From Psychrobacter sp. NG25 (GTDB taxonomy: Bacteria > Pseudomonadota > Gammaproteobacteria > Pseudomonadales > Moraxellaceae): DNA of 64,000 nucleotides. The notes under the pieces are model-generated. The model saw only the letters and a program-made list of their open reading frames with translations. It ran no database searches and was not told the DNA's origin. The position numbers were made by a program, and so were the translations under genes. Location: contig NZ_JADGMV010000002.1 in the NCBI RefSeq assembly GCF_015234355.1, forward strand, positions 186,001-250,000, in the 5' to 3' direction. Positions 53,639 through 63,238 of this stretch are shown piece by piece. Position 1 is the first letter of the stretch, and each line of letters opens with the position of its first letter.

Positions 53639-54760
53639 TCATAGCATCACCTCATAACTCGTACTACGTCCTGAGGCATCAGATTTTTTTAACATGCCTT
53701 TTTCTACCAAGTCATTAATGTCTCTTAATGCCGTATCAGCCGAGCACTTGGTTATCGTTGCCCATTTTTTGGTGGTCAGTTTGCCATAAAAACTCGTTAG
53801 TAAGGTATTAAGCATAGCTACTTGTCTTGTGTTTAGAGCTTGTTGACGGTGTGTCTGCCAAAACTTTGCTTTGCTGATAATCTTATTGGTTGTGGTCTGA
53901 GCAGATAGCAGTGCTTGCTCTAGCGTCTGTAGAAACCAAGTTAGCCACTCAGTCACATCCGAGTCGCCTTTTTGTGTGCGCTCTAGTATTTTATAATAGT
54001 CATTGCGCTGCTGGAGTATCTGAGCCGACATACTATAGAAACGCTGCTGACTATTATCACTTTGCGCTAGCACCCGCTCAGTGATGGCACGAGTTAAGCG
54101 GCCATTGCCATCATCGAAAGGGTGCAAGGTGACAAACCACAAATGAGCGATACCTGCTTTGATTACCAGATCTAAATTGTCTTGCTCATCTGCTGCTGTA
54201 TTGAACCATAACAAGAAACGCTCTAACTCTATAGGCAGCCTCTCAGCACTTGGCGCTACAAAATGAATCTGTTCGCGCCCATAGCCGCCAGATACCACTT
54301 GCATAGGGCCTTTTCTGTCATCACGGATTTCTCCTGTGTTAATACGATATAGACCGCTATATCCTGTTGGAAACAAAGCGTGATGCCATCCCAGCAAATC
54401 AGTCAGAGTCAGCGGCGATTGATAGCCATAGGTAGCGGCAAGCATCATCTCAACGATCGCATCAATCTCACGCGTCGCGGCTGGCATGTCACTAGTATCT
54501 ATACCCAAGTGACGCGCGACAGAGGAGCGTACCTGCTCATTATTCAGCGTTTCACCTTCAATCTCAGACGTTTTAACCACTTCAAGCGTCACCGCATCCA
54601 ACTGTGCTTCAACGTTTAACTCAAACCCTAGTGTCGATAGCTGCCCGAGCAGATGGCCTTGTAATATACGCACACGGCTAACCAATGGCAGCAACTGTTT
54701 ATCTGACCAGTGCCACTGTGTCCAATCTGATCGCTCATGGTTGTATGTTACATATTTCAT
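53639..54760 (-). CDS. Fic-family AMPylase with inhibitory helix and C-terminal wHTH
   Basis: A 373-residue Fic protein. A DUF4172-type N-terminal domain carries an intact inhibitory motif, T64-x3-E68-G69 (TSEIEG), which holds the enzyme off by blocking ATP binding. The catalytic motif HPFDDGNGRLTR starts at His213. A C-terminal winged-helix-like region (LTTKKWATITKCSADTALRDINDLVEKGML) suggests DNA binding or self-regulation. The enzyme transfers AMP (or another nucleotide) to protein targets. ATG 54760 is used; a start 13 codons upstream is possible. It is divergent from a NADAR gene across a 404-bp gap. Confidence 0.9.
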   Translation of the reverse strand: MKYVTYNHERSDWTQWHWSDKQLLPLVSRVRILQGHLLGQLSTLGFELNVEAQLDAVTLEVVKTSEIEGETLNNEQVRSSVARHLGIDTSDMPAATREIDAIVEMMLAATYGYQSPLTLTDLLGWHHALFPTGYSGLYRINTGEIRDDRKGPMQVVSGGYGREQIHFVAPSAERLPIELERFLLWFNTAADEQDNLDLVIKAGIAHLWFVTLHPFDDGNGRLTRAITERVLAQSDNSQQRFYSMSAQILQQRNDYYKILERTQKGDSDVTEWLTWFLQTLEQALLSAQTTTNKIISKAKFWQTHRQQALNTRQVAMLNTLLTSFYGKLTTKKWATITKCSADTALRDINDLVEKGMLKKSDASGRSTSYEVML

Positions 54761-55164
54761 AACTTTCTCATAGATGCGGTGATTAATAATGCTATTCAAT
54801 GCATATTATGCGGAGATTATCACGGTTATTCAATGCATTTAGGATAAAGTAAGACGAATATAGGTCAAATACACTGCTTATGTTTACACCATGCAAAGCA
54901 TTGATGCAAAAAACTCAGTAAGGTTATCAATAACCTTGAAATAGGGTAGGATAAATGACTAAGAATAAGATAAACTGCCTCCGCGAGCGTTGACTCGGTT
55001 CAGCGCATTTCAGATTGAGCAGCGATATCTCATTACTAGAAAGCAAAACCCCAATAATAAAGAACGTTGATAGCAGTGACAGAGTCAGCTGTCATAAGCA
55101 TTTTTGCTAGACTAATTATGAATGAACACTTTATATAAGACCATTGATATTAAGGCACATCACT
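54761..55164. other. Intergenic region between fic and the NADAR gene
   Basis: This 404-bp gap separates divergent genes. I see no gene in it. An inverted repeat, TGACAG (55077-55082) and CTGTCA (55089-55094), lies about 70 bp before the NADAR start and may be an operator. No darT-like reading frame is present. Confidence 0.45.
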
Positions 55165-55878
55165 ATGGAAGACGCACCAAACACGATAGAACAAAGACCC
55201 GTATTCATGCCCAAAGTCAACAGTGACAATTTGGTAAAAACAGACATGGTTATGTTTGAGCGGCATGTGGGATTTGCGAGCAGACAAAAGAAAAAGTCCA
55301 TCAATGACCTACAACAAGTCATTCGCAAAAAGTATGGATTTAAGCAAGTACTCGAGCTCTCTAGCAAGTCTGGCAATAAACTAAGTTTTCCGCTAAGCCC
55401 GTTCAGCTTACAGATTACAGATGAGCATGATGGCAATCCATACAGTGTCGAAAATGCCTTTCAAGCCAGCATGATATTTGAAGATGGTGGTCCTTATCTT
55501 GATTTGCTAACAGTAGCGCCAAGACAAGCCCGCAAAGATGAGCGACTCACGACATCAGGTGAGCTCATTGGCTATAATTATTTTGGTATGGAGTGGGGCG
55601 TAGAGCCATTGACGACGTTTTATGACTGGCTGTACGTGAATGCTCTAAAGCAAAACCCTCAGCTACATGAGGAAGTGATTCAATATCAAGGGTTCACTGA
55701 TATTACTTTTAATCCTAAAAAATCCATCCATAGTGCGGCGTATGCGTTAGCGTTATTTGTGGCGCTGCATAAACGAGAGTTGCTCGAAAATATTGAGGAT
55801 CCGATGACATTTTATGATTTATGCAACGGTTTCAAAGTCAGTAATACTGAGCATCTATTGGAAGATGGTTGGGTTTAA
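55165..55878 (+). CDS. NADAR protein of the DarT1-antitoxin type (orphan)
   Basis: A 237-residue protein matching the NADAR family that pairs with DarT1. Recognisable are RPVFMPKV at the start, FASRQKKKSINDLQQ, LELSSKSGNKLSFPLSPFSL, VENAFQASMIFEDGGPYLDLL, EPLTTFYDWLYVNAL and FTDITFNPKKSIHSAAYALALF. These proteins remove ADP-ribose from DNA guanine and so neutralise DarT1 (DUF4433) toxins. No DUF4433 gene is adjacent on either side, so the antitoxin stands alone. ATG 55165 has AAGG ~9 nt upstream and is preferred to the in-frame TTG at 55144. A terminator follows at 55938. Confidence 0.85.
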   Translation: MEDAPNTIEQRPVFMPKVNSDNLVKTDMVMFERHVGFASRQKKKSINDLQQVIRKKYGFKQVLELSSKSGNKLSFPLSPFSLQITDEHDGNPYSVENAFQASMIFEDGGPYLDLLTVAPRQARKDERLTTSGELIGYNYFGMEWGVEPLTTFYDWLYVNALKQNPQLHEEVIQYQGFTDITFNPKKSIHSAAYALALFVALHKRELLENIEDPMTFYDLCNGFKVSNTEHLLEDGWV

Positions 55879-55937
55879 TAGTTAGACTACTGCATCCGTT
55901 AGTAGTTAGTAGGCATTAGATAGCAGGCAGATATAAT

Positions 55938-55971
55938 AAAAGAGCACAGAAGATATTCTGTGCTCTTTTTT
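55938..55971 (+). terminator. Rho-independent terminator after the NADAR gene
   Basis: A perfect 14-bp stem (AAAAGAGCACAGAA at 55938-55951 with 55956-55969), 4-nt loop, then more T's. It isolates the NADAR gene from the siderophore operon. Confidence 0.9.
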
Positions 55972-56092
55972 CGTTTATCAATTCAACATTCGCGCTAATT
56001 TCCCCTCGTTTGACGGCCATTTATTTTATTTTTGTCTCTATTTTTGGAATGAGAACACACCCTAACATATCGAAAAAACCAATAAGTAGGGG

Positions 56093-56121
56093 TTGACAGA
56101 AAATAATCAGAGGTAGATACT
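56093..56121 (+). promoter_or_regulatory. Sigma-70-like promoter of the siderophore operon
   Basis: TTGACA at 56093-56098 is followed 17 nt later by GATACT at 56116-56121. A Fur box lies just downstream at 56135-56153, overlapping the expected early transcript. The first gene starts at 56254. Confidence 0.6.
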
Positions 56122-56134
56122 ACGCCTCATTAAT

Positions 56135-56153
56135 AATAATGATTATCATTTAC
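56135..56153 (+). promoter_or_regulatory. Fur box
   Basis: AATAATGATTATCATTTAC closely matches the 19-bp Fur consensus GATAATGATAATCATTATC (differences only at a few edge positions). It sits between the promoter and the dat start, where iron-loaded Fur would block the operon. A+T-rich flanks continue the motif on both sides. Confidence 0.85.
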
Positions 56154-56253
56154 ATTATTATTCAATATCAATAAGTAGTATTTTAAGAAGTAAACATCAA
56201 CACTTACTTTTGAATGTTTATCCAAGACGACTGACAATAATAAGGCTGAAGCT

Positions 56254-57603
56254 ATGGACACGATCCTTTTAGACAAACCACTTGATAACGAATGCTACTT
56301 ACACCGTCAAGAACAATTTGAATCAAAGGTTCGTAGTTATCCACGTAAGCTACCCTTTGCGATTCAATCTGCTAAAGGGGCGTGGATTACCGATGTTGAA
56401 GGTAATGAGTATATCGACTGCCTATCAGGTGCTGGCACGCTGGCACTTGGGCACAACCATCCCGTAGTCATAGAAAGCATTAAAGCGCTATTAGACAGTA
56501 ATTTACCGATGCATACATTGGACATTACCACCCCGTTAAAAGATAAATTCAGCGAGTTCATGTACAAACTGCTCGCTACCAATAGCGATGAGTATTGCTT
56601 GCAGTTTTGTGGCCCGACGGGTGCTGATGCGGTAGAAGCGGCTATTAAATTGGCCAAACAAGTCACGGGTCGTTCAGGTGTTGTAAGCTTCAGCGGTGGC
56701 TATCATGGCATGACACATGGCGCGCTGGCTGTTACGGGAAACTTGGCACCTAAACAAGGTATCGAAGGTCTGATGAGCTCGGTGCAATTCTTGCCTTATC
56801 CCAATATGTACCGCTGCGCGTTTGGCTTGCCTTTTGAGCAAAGTATCCACGCCCATATGCGCTATTTTGAAAATTTCTTAAAAGATGTAGAGAGCGGTGT
56901 GGTAAAACCGGCCGCGGTCATTTTAGAAGTCATACAAGGAGAAGGCGGTGTCAACCCTGCGCCAATAGAGTGGCTGAAGCATGTGCGCCGAGTGACAAAA
57001 GAGCTTGGCATTATGCTGATCATCGATGAAGTGCAAACAGGGTTTTGCCGCACAGGACGTTGGTTCGCCTATCAATACGCTGATATTGATCCCGATATGA
57101 TTGTGATGTCAAAAGCAATCGGTGGTGGTCTGCCACTTGCGGTATTGGGTATCAAAAAACAATACGATGTATGGCAGGCGGGCAATCATTCTGGCACGTT
57201 TAGAGGCAACCAATTAGCCATGGCGACTGGCCTTGCCACTCTCAATTATTTAAAAGACAACGACGTTGCTGATTATGTTTTAGAAATAGGCACGTGGTTT
57301 ATGGCGCAGTTAAAGCTACGCCAACAGCGCTATCCGAAAATAGGTCAAGTCAGAGGGCGTGGTCTCATGATTGGCATAGAAATCGTCAATCCCAGCTTAC
57401 CTAAACAAAATGACGGTAGCTATCCAGCAGACAGTGATGTGGCTGCCAAAATTCAACAAGCGTGTTTTAAACATGGATTGGTGATTGAAAAAGGCGGGCG
57501 CGGTGGCACAGTACTCCGACTATTACCACCCCTTAATATAACCAAAGATGAGCTGCAGCAAGTCTTGCAGAGGCTTGATATGGCGCTAGAAGACAATCAA
57601 TAG
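56254..57603 (+). CDS. dat: Diaminobutyrate-2-oxoglutarate aminotransferase Dat
   Basis: A 449-residue class III PLP aminotransferase that makes L-2,4-diaminobutyrate from aspartate semialdehyde and glutamate. Motifs are [12 protein letters not shown] near residue 62, [12 protein letters not shown] near residue 257 and [16 protein letters not shown] near 285, where the Lys carries PLP. It is the first gene of a Fur-controlled operon. With Ddc it supplies 1,3-diaminopropane, the backbone of acinetoferrin- and schizokinen-type siderophores. Confidence 0.93.
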   Translation: MDTILLDKPLDNECYLHRQEQFESKVRSYPRKLPFAIQSAKGAWITDVEGNEYIDCLSGAGTLALGHNHPVVIESIKALLDSNLPMHTLDITTPLKDKFSEFMYKLLATNSDEYCLQFCGPTGADAVEAAIKLAKQVTGRSGVVSFSGGYHGMTHGALAVTGNLAPKQGIEGLMSSVQFLPYPNMYRCAFGLPFEQSIHAHMRYFENFLKDVESGVVKPAAVILEVIQGEGGVNPAPIEWLKHVRRVTKELGIMLIIDEVQTGFCRTGRWFAYQYADIDPDMIVMSKAIGGGLPLAVLGIKKQYDVWQAGNHSGTFRGNQLAMATGLATLNYLKDNDVADYVLEIGTWFMAQLKLRQQRYPKIGQVRGRGLMIGIEIVNPSLPKQNDGSYPADSDVAAKIQQACFKHGLVIEKGGRGGTVLRLLPPLNITKDELQQVLQRLDMALEDNQ

Positions 57604-57730
57604 TCTTGCCAGCGCTTTAGCATGATTCACACATTTATAAAAAACTCTGATAACGACTCTAATAACGACTCTAATAATAAGTCACTTATTTGCGATTTAT
57701 ACCATCGTAGAATAAACAAGTGAGGACATT

Positions 57731-59236
57731 TTGCATTTATTAAACCAGCAAAGCAGTGAGCAATATGTCACGCATATGCAAAAAACCAGCGCTGTCATAA
57801 AACAGTGGCTAGACGACAATAACGTGTATTTGGGCGGCACGCCGCAACAAGTGCAAGCGACCAATGCCTTTAGCATCCGTGAGCAAGGCCGAGACATCGA
57901 CACGATACTCGCTGATATTCAAAGTAAGTTTTTACCCAGTTGTGTGTCGACGGCCAATGCGAATTGCTTAGCCCACTTGCATCCGCCCACACTAGTCATC
58001 GGTCAGATTGCTGAGATGATTATCGCGGCCACCAACCAAAGTATGGACTCGTGGAATCAAAGCCCAGCAGCGACTTATATCGAAAAAGACTTAATCCATT
58101 GGCTGTGTCAACGTTGTGGGTTCGATGACATCTCTGGTGCCCTCTTTGATGAACAGACAGTCCATAACGCTGGTGGCGTCTTTACCAGTGGTGGTACGCA
58201 AAGTAATCTAATGGGTTTACTGCTGGCACGCAATCGATTCTATAAGGCTAAGGGCGTTGATGTGCAAAAGGATGGCCTGATGGGTCAGTCTGTTGGCAAA
58301 ATCCTGTGCTCAGACCAAGCGCACTTTTCTATCGAAAAAAACGCCGCGCTACTAGGTTTAGGTCAAAAATCTGTCATTAAAGTAGCGACCGATGCATCAG
58401 GCGCCATGCTGATGTCTGACTTACAACATCAGATAGATAAGCTGGGTGCTGACAATGTGATGGCCATCATCGCAACGGCTGGCACCACCGACTTGGGTGC
58501 TATTGATCCTCTAATGACTATAGGCAAGATCTGTCGTGATTCACAGATATGGCTACATGTCGATGCAGCATGGGGCGGGGCATTGCTATTATCACAGCGC
58601 TATCAACACTTGATTGAGGGTCTGAATCAGGCTGACTCTATCACCTTAGATTTTCACAAACATTTCTTCTTACCGATTAGCTGTGGTGCTTTTCTCTTAC
58701 GAGACAATCGAAATTTCGAGAGTATTCGCCATCATAGCGAATATCTAAACTCTGCTGATGACGAACAAGACAATATCCCAAACTTGGTGACGTACTCTTT
58801 ACAGACCACACGCCGATTCGATGCCTTAAAACTGTGGATGGCGCTGGACTTACTGGGAACGGATGACTATGCAGCCTTGATTGATAATTGTTTGGATACT
58901 GCTAAGCAAGCGGCACAGCTGATTGATGCAAATGAAAATTTTGTACTGGTACATGAGCCTATTATCAGCAGTGTTTTATTTTACTTTACACCCAAAGATA
59001 CCACTCTATCTGATGAGCAACTCGCACAGCTTAATCGTCACATTGCTCAAGCATTATTGGTCAATAATATTGCCAATGTGGCCACCACCCAGTTTGAGCA
59101 GCGCCTTTGCCTTAAATTCACCATTCTAAATCCCAATACCCAAATCAATGATATTGCAGACATCATTGAGCAGATGGCTATTGCTGGTTTTAACCGACTC
59201 AATTCTGACAACCTGAACGTTGATGGGAAAAAATAA
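57731..59236 (+). CDS. ddc: L-2,4-diaminobutyrate decarboxylase Ddc
   Basis: A 501-residue group II PLP decarboxylase that gives 1,3-diaminopropane. Motifs are GGVFTSGGTQSNLMGLL near residue 150, HVDAAWGG near residue 280, and LDFHKHFFLPISCG near residue 307, where the Lys binds PLP. It starts at TTG 57731 with GAGGA upstream. It pairs with dat, as in Acinetobacter. A short tandem AACGACTCTAAT repeat lies in the gap between dat and ddc. Its stop is 2 bp before the next gene's start. Confidence 0.93.
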   Translation: MHLLNQQSSEQYVTHMQKTSAVIKQWLDDNNVYLGGTPQQVQATNAFSIREQGRDIDTILADIQSKFLPSCVSTANANCLAHLHPPTLVIGQIAEMIIAATNQSMDSWNQSPAATYIEKDLIHWLCQRCGFDDISGALFDEQTVHNAGGVFTSGGTQSNLMGLLLARNRFYKAKGVDVQKDGLMGQSVGKILCSDQAHFSIEKNAALLGLGQKSVIKVATDASGAMLMSDLQHQIDKLGADNVMAIIATAGTTDLGAIDPLMTIGKICRDSQIWLHVDAAWGGALLLSQRYQHLIEGLNQADSITLDFHKHFFLPISCGAFLLRDNRNFESIRHHSEYLNSADDEQDNIPNLVTYSLQTTRRFDALKLWMALDLLGTDDYAALIDNCLDTAKQAAQLIDANENFVLVHEPIISSVLFYFTPKDTTLSDEQLAQLNRHIAQALLVNNIANVATTQFEQRLCLKFTILNPNTQINDIADIIEQMAIAGFNRLNSDNLNVDGKK

Positions 59237-59237
59237 C

Positions 59238-61067
59238 ATGATGCAGCATAAAACGCTTGATCGTCTCACACTACAAAATCTAATCAATGCTTACTGTTTT
59301 GAGACTGGGCACGGCGATATTATTGCCGTAGAGCAGCAGGATGATATACAGAAGCAGGCCTCACAAAACAAGCCTCTATTAGTGCTAATGCTATTGCCTT
59401 CGAACACGGTAATGGTCGTACCTGTCGACAGAGTGAGCCAATTGGGTCAACATCGTTTGGCGGGCACGCCGCTTATATTGAATAAGCAGGTAAGCATACG
59501 ATCAGAATCAAAATTAGACACGCAACTGGACGACCCTTTGCAAAACAGCCGATGGATAAAATCATCTGCTATGAGTCTAGCGTCTTTGATTATTGAAGAC
59601 ATTGTGCATCGTTATAAAGACAAAGCGACGCTAGATGCCAATGGCGTATTAAAGCGCTGGATTGAGAGTTATGAAGGGCTACAGACTATCTTAGAGCACC
59701 GCAATGATGAGATTGATGACATCGTTGACTATCAGCAAGATTTTATTCAAACCGAACAAAACCTTATTTACGGTCATGCCATGCATCCTACACCCAAAGG
59801 CCGTGCCGGCTTTTATGGTGCCGAGTGGGCGAGGTATGCGCCCGAGACCAGTAGCAAAACCCAGTTGCATTATTGGCTAGTGCACCCCAGCTGTATTACG
59901 GAAGAATTCGTAGATGGCGAGAGTATTACCACAGCGCTCAAATCAAAGCTACAAGCTGATATGAGTGGCTATCAGCAGCAACTTGTGGATGAGCATCCCG
60001 ACTATAAGCTGTTGCCATTGCACCCTTGGCAAGCAAGGTTTTTGCAGCAGCAGCCGTGGTATCAAAAGCTGCTAGAACAAGGCCAATTGTTTGATTTGGG
60101 TGATCTTGGTTGGTATCTGCATCCAACGACATCAGTACGCACACTGTCTGCCTTTGATGCGCCTTGGATGTTTAAACTGTCGTTGTCTGTGGCGATTACC
60201 AATTCTGTGCGGATTAACCTGCCCAAAGAATGCAAACGCGGTATGCATGCCTGCCGAATATGGCGTAGCGACTATGGTACTCAGCTCAAAACTCAGTATC
60301 CTACGATTGCCGTATTGAATGACCCTGCTTGGATCGCCTTACGTATTGATGGAAAAATCATTGATGAAACCATCTGTATCTTACGTGACAATCCTTTTAC
60401 AGAGGATACGCAAGTCACCAATCTTGCCAGCTTAAGCCAAGACCATCCAACCCGTCTCACCAACCGTTTAGAGACATTGTTTAAGTCTATCCATAAACAG
60501 ACAGATGAGCCTTTAGAACAGGTGGCTGTCCAGTGGTTTGACACTTATTTACAAGTTGGTTTTATACCGCTGGTTCATATGTATTATCAGCATGGTATTG
60601 GGTTTGAGGTACATCAGCAGAACAGTCTCATCGAGCTAAAAGATGGCTATCCTACTAAGTTTTGGGCCAGAGATAATCAAGGGTTTGGTTATATTGCTGA
60701 GTATGCCACGCCGCTCATTGATGCTTACCCCGAGCTTATTAGCGAAGGAGAGTGCGTCATTCCAGAAGACTTTGCCGACTCAAGATTTGCCTATTATTTA
60801 GTTGGTAACAGTATATTTGGCTTAATCACTGCCATTGCTCGTACTCAACTTGTAAGTGAGGATGCATTAATCACGACGTTTAAAGAGTGTTTAATGGCAT
60901 TAGAGCAACAATACCCGCATCGTTCATTATTTGACTTGCTATTACGTAGCCCTACATTGCCGTTCAAGGGCAATCTACTCACCAGACTCTATGCGCTCGA
61001 TGAGCTGACCGCACCTGTTGAGACCCAGTCTATTTATGTCGATATCCCAAACCCCATGGTGATGTAG
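59238..61067 (+). CDS. IucA/IucC-family siderophore synthetase
   Basis: A 609-residue NRPS-independent siderophore (NIS) synthetase that joins citrate to amines or hydroxamates using ATP. HAMHPTPKGRAGF near residue 180 and GWYLHPTTSVRTLSAF near residue 295 are the family's ATP/substrate-binding motifs. LPLHPWQARF and a C-terminal FhuF-like region follow. It begins 1 bp after the ddc stop (ATG 59238 or 59241), so the genes are translationally coupled. Only one IucA/IucC gene is visible; a symmetric citrate siderophore often needs two, so a second may lie beyond the window. Confidence 0.92.
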   Translation: MMQHKTLDRLTLQNLINAYCFETGHGDIIAVEQQDDIQKQASQNKPLLVLMLLPSNTVMVVPVDRVSQLGQHRLAGTPLILNKQVSIRSESKLDTQLDDPLQNSRWIKSSAMSLASLIIEDIVHRYKDKATLDANGVLKRWIESYEGLQTILEHRNDEIDDIVDYQQDFIQTEQNLIYGHAMHPTPKGRAGFYGAEWARYAPETSSKTQLHYWLVHPSCITEEFVDGESITTALKSKLQADMSGYQQQLVDEHPDYKLLPLHPWQARFLQQQPWYQKLLEQGQLFDLGDLGWYLHPTTSVRTLSAFDAPWMFKLSLSVAITNSVRINLPKECKRGMHACRIWRSDYGTQLKTQYPTIAVLNDPAWIALRIDGKIIDETICILRDNPFTEDTQVTNLASLSQDHPTRLTNRLETLFKSIHKQTDEPLEQVAVQWFDTYLQVGFIPLVHMYYQHGIGFEVHQQNSLIELKDGYPTKFWARDNQGFGYIAEYATPLIDAYPELISEGECVIPEDFADSRFAYYLVGNSIFGLITAIARTQLVSEDALITTFKECLMALEQQYPHRSLFDLLLRSPTLPFKGNLLTRLYALDELTAPVETQSIYVDIPNPMVM

Positions 61068-61170
61068 CAAATCATATTGTGACGGCAAAGATAAGCACAC
61101 AATAGAAATTAGGGTTCGATAGAGACGAACACCAGAATTAACGTAACTACCAAATCACTAAGGGGCGACC

Positions 61171-62565
61171 GTGTTAGATATTATTGGGATTGGCATAGGG
61201 CCGTTTAATTTAAGTTTGGCGGCATTACTGACAAAGACCGACGTAACCGCCAAGTTTTTTGAGCAAAAGGCTGAGTTTAATTGGCATAAAGGCATGATAT
61301 TGCCGAGCACCACACTGCAAGTGCCTTTTATGGCAGACTTGGTGACGATGATAGACCCAACCAGTCCATATTCTTTTTTGAATTATTTGCATACTCAGCA
61401 GCGATTGCTTAAGTTTTACTTTTTAGAAGAGTTTAAAATTTATCGTAAAGAGTATAACCACTATTGCCAATGGGTAGCAGAGCAGCTAGATAGTCTGAAT
61501 TTTGATGCGGCAGTGATCGACGTGGCGTTTAACGACAGTAATGATGGATTTGTTGTGACCGTCTGTGAACAGGGCATCCAAAACACCTATCATGCTAAAA
61601 ACTTAGTCATAGGAACGGGCACACAGGCCATGCTACCACCATCGTTGCAAGACATTGCCAAACAAGCACCTAACCGCTGTATGCACACCGCCCATTTTGC
61701 AGATAATTTTGACTTGGATAGCCTCAATGCTAGTAGCCTTGATGTGAATAGCACCAAGGCTGAAGGAAAACTGACTAAAGTGTTGGTGTTGGGGTCTGGG
61801 CAGTCTTCAGCAGAGGTATATCGAACCTTATTCAATCAGCAGTTTGATGGCGATGATAGCACTGATGACAATCCTAAGTTTCAGTTAGATTGGATGACTC
61901 GCTCGGCAGGGTTTTTCCCTATGGAGTACTCCCCATTAGGCTTAGAGCATTTTAGCCCTGCGTATACAGATTACTTTTATCATTTAGACTCAGCAACCAA
62001 GCCACAAGTCACTGCCAAGCAAGATCTGCTTTATAAAGGCATGGGCTTTGAGACCATAAAGGGTATTTATCATCGTCTCTATGAGCGCAGTATCACTAAT
62101 CAAGATCTGCATTCGACGTTGCTGTCCAATTGTGAAGTTGTTGAGGCAACTCTGACAACAATGCTAGAAGTGCCAGAGCCGACAGACACTATAAAACTGG
62201 TAGGTAGACAGCGTGAACAGAATCAACCGTTTACTGCTGAGTATGACTGTGTGATTGCTGGTACAGGCTATCGTTACGGTCTGCCTGAGTGTTTAAACAC
62301 GATACTGCCTAGCATCGCACATGATGAGTTTGAGCAGCCAATCATTGATCGAGACTATGTGCTGAAATATGTGCTGACACATCAAAAAGATATCGCGACT
62401 GATGGCAAGATTTTCGTACAAAACCAGGAGGTGCATACCCATGGTGTTGGCGCACCAGACTTGGGGCTAGGCGCTTATAGAGCAGGATGCATCATCAATC
62501 AGCTAACAGGTGAGCAGACTTACGATACCGAGGCCTTAAAAGTGTTTCAAAAATTTGGCGCGTAG
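61171..62565 (+). CDS. Lysine/ornithine-type N-monooxygenase (siderophore)
   Basis: A 464-residue flavin N-hydroxylating monooxygenase of the IucD/RhbE/PvdA family. Motifs are FAD-binding GIGIGPFNLSLAALL at residues ~5-19, WHKGMILPSTTLQVPF near residue 33, NADPH-binding VLGSGQSSAEV near residue 210 and the C-terminal ATG-like VIAGTGYRYG. In a Dat/Ddc cluster the likely substrate is 1,3-diaminopropane, giving N-hydroxy-diaminopropane. GTG start with AAGGGGCG upstream. Confidence 0.92.
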   Translation: MLDIIGIGIGPFNLSLAALLTKTDVTAKFFEQKAEFNWHKGMILPSTTLQVPFMADLVTMIDPTSPYSFLNYLHTQQRLLKFYFLEEFKIYRKEYNHYCQWVAEQLDSLNFDAAVIDVAFNDSNDGFVVTVCEQGIQNTYHAKNLVIGTGTQAMLPPSLQDIAKQAPNRCMHTAHFADNFDLDSLNASSLDVNSTKAEGKLTKVLVLGSGQSSAEVYRTLFNQQFDGDDSTDDNPKFQLDWMTRSAGFFPMEYSPLGLEHFSPAYTDYFYHLDSATKPQVTAKQDLLYKGMGFETIKGIYHRLYERSITNQDLHSTLLSNCEVVEATLTTMLEVPEPTDTIKLVGRQREQNQPFTAEYDCVIAGTGYRYGLPECLNTILPSIAHDEFEQPIIDRDYVLKYVLTHQKDIATDGKIFVQNQEVHTHGVGAPDLGLGAYRAGCIINQLTGEQTYDTEALKVFQKFGA

Positions 62566-62635
62566 TGTTTTATAAAACTTATATTTAACAGAAACGATAT
62601 TAATCATCTAACAAAATAATAATTAGGAGGAAGTC

Positions 62636-63238
62636 ATGCCAACCATCACCCAGAACCTACCTGACACTTTTAGTATTGAAGCTTATCAAAAGACGTTTGC
62701 ATTGAGACCTGTCAACTATCCAGAAGATATGCCATTGCTGTATAAGTGGATGCATGCTGAGCATGTGGTTGATCAGTGGCAACTACATCTCCCAATGCCG
62801 CAGCTAAAAACACACTTTGAAAAAATGCTGGCTGATGATCATCAGCGTCTCTACCTTATAATTTGTGACGATAAGCCGATTGGCTATACAGAGATTTATG
62901 AAACAGCTCGTGATCGGTTGTCTCATTATTACAAAGCCAAGGAGACGGACATGGGCTGGCATATTTTGCTTGGCGATCCAGCGGTGGTTGGTAAGGGCTA
63001 TCTAAAGCCAACAGGTATGATGATTACCAAGTTTATATTTGAGCATACTGAGGCCAAAAAAATCGTGGGTGAGCCTGATAGCAAGGTTGAGGTATATCAG
63101 TGGGTGGCCGATAGCTTTGCCTATAGAGTGCAACGTCTGATTGAGATGCCAGAAAAGACCGCCGCCTTGTATTTTTGCAATCGCGATGAGTTTTTAGAAT
63201 CTAGAGGTTATCTCAGTTTTTATGGTGCCACTGCTTAA
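62636..63238 (+). CDS. Siderophore acyltransferase (IucB/RhbD-like GNAT)
   Basis: A 200-residue GNAT acyltransferase of the siderophore type (GNAT_8/AlcB). Motifs are FALRPVNYPEDMPLLYKWMH and VVDQWQLHLP near the N-terminus, then GYTEIYETARD and GWHILLGDPAVVGKGY. It acylates the N-hydroxylated diamine to form a hydroxamate. The acyl chain (acetyl for schizokinen, longer for acinetoferrin) cannot be told from sequence. TTAGGAGGAAGTC upstream is a near-perfect ribosome site. It overlaps the MFS start by 1 bp (TAATG). Confidence 0.9.
   Translation: MPTITQNLPDTFSIEAYQKTFALRPVNYPEDMPLLYKWMHAEHVVDQWQLHLPMPQLKTHFEKMLADDHQRLYLIICDDKPIGYTEIYETARDRLSHYYKAKETDMGWHILLGDPAVVGKGYLKPTGMMITKFIFEHTEAKKIVGEPDSKVEVYQWVADSFAYRVQRLIEMPEKTAALYFCNRDEFLESRGYLSFYGATA

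Noticed and set aside
54761..55164. Search for a DarT1 (DUF4433) toxin gene beside the NADAR gene.
   Set aside because: No reading frame of suitable length or motif exists here or in 55879-56253.
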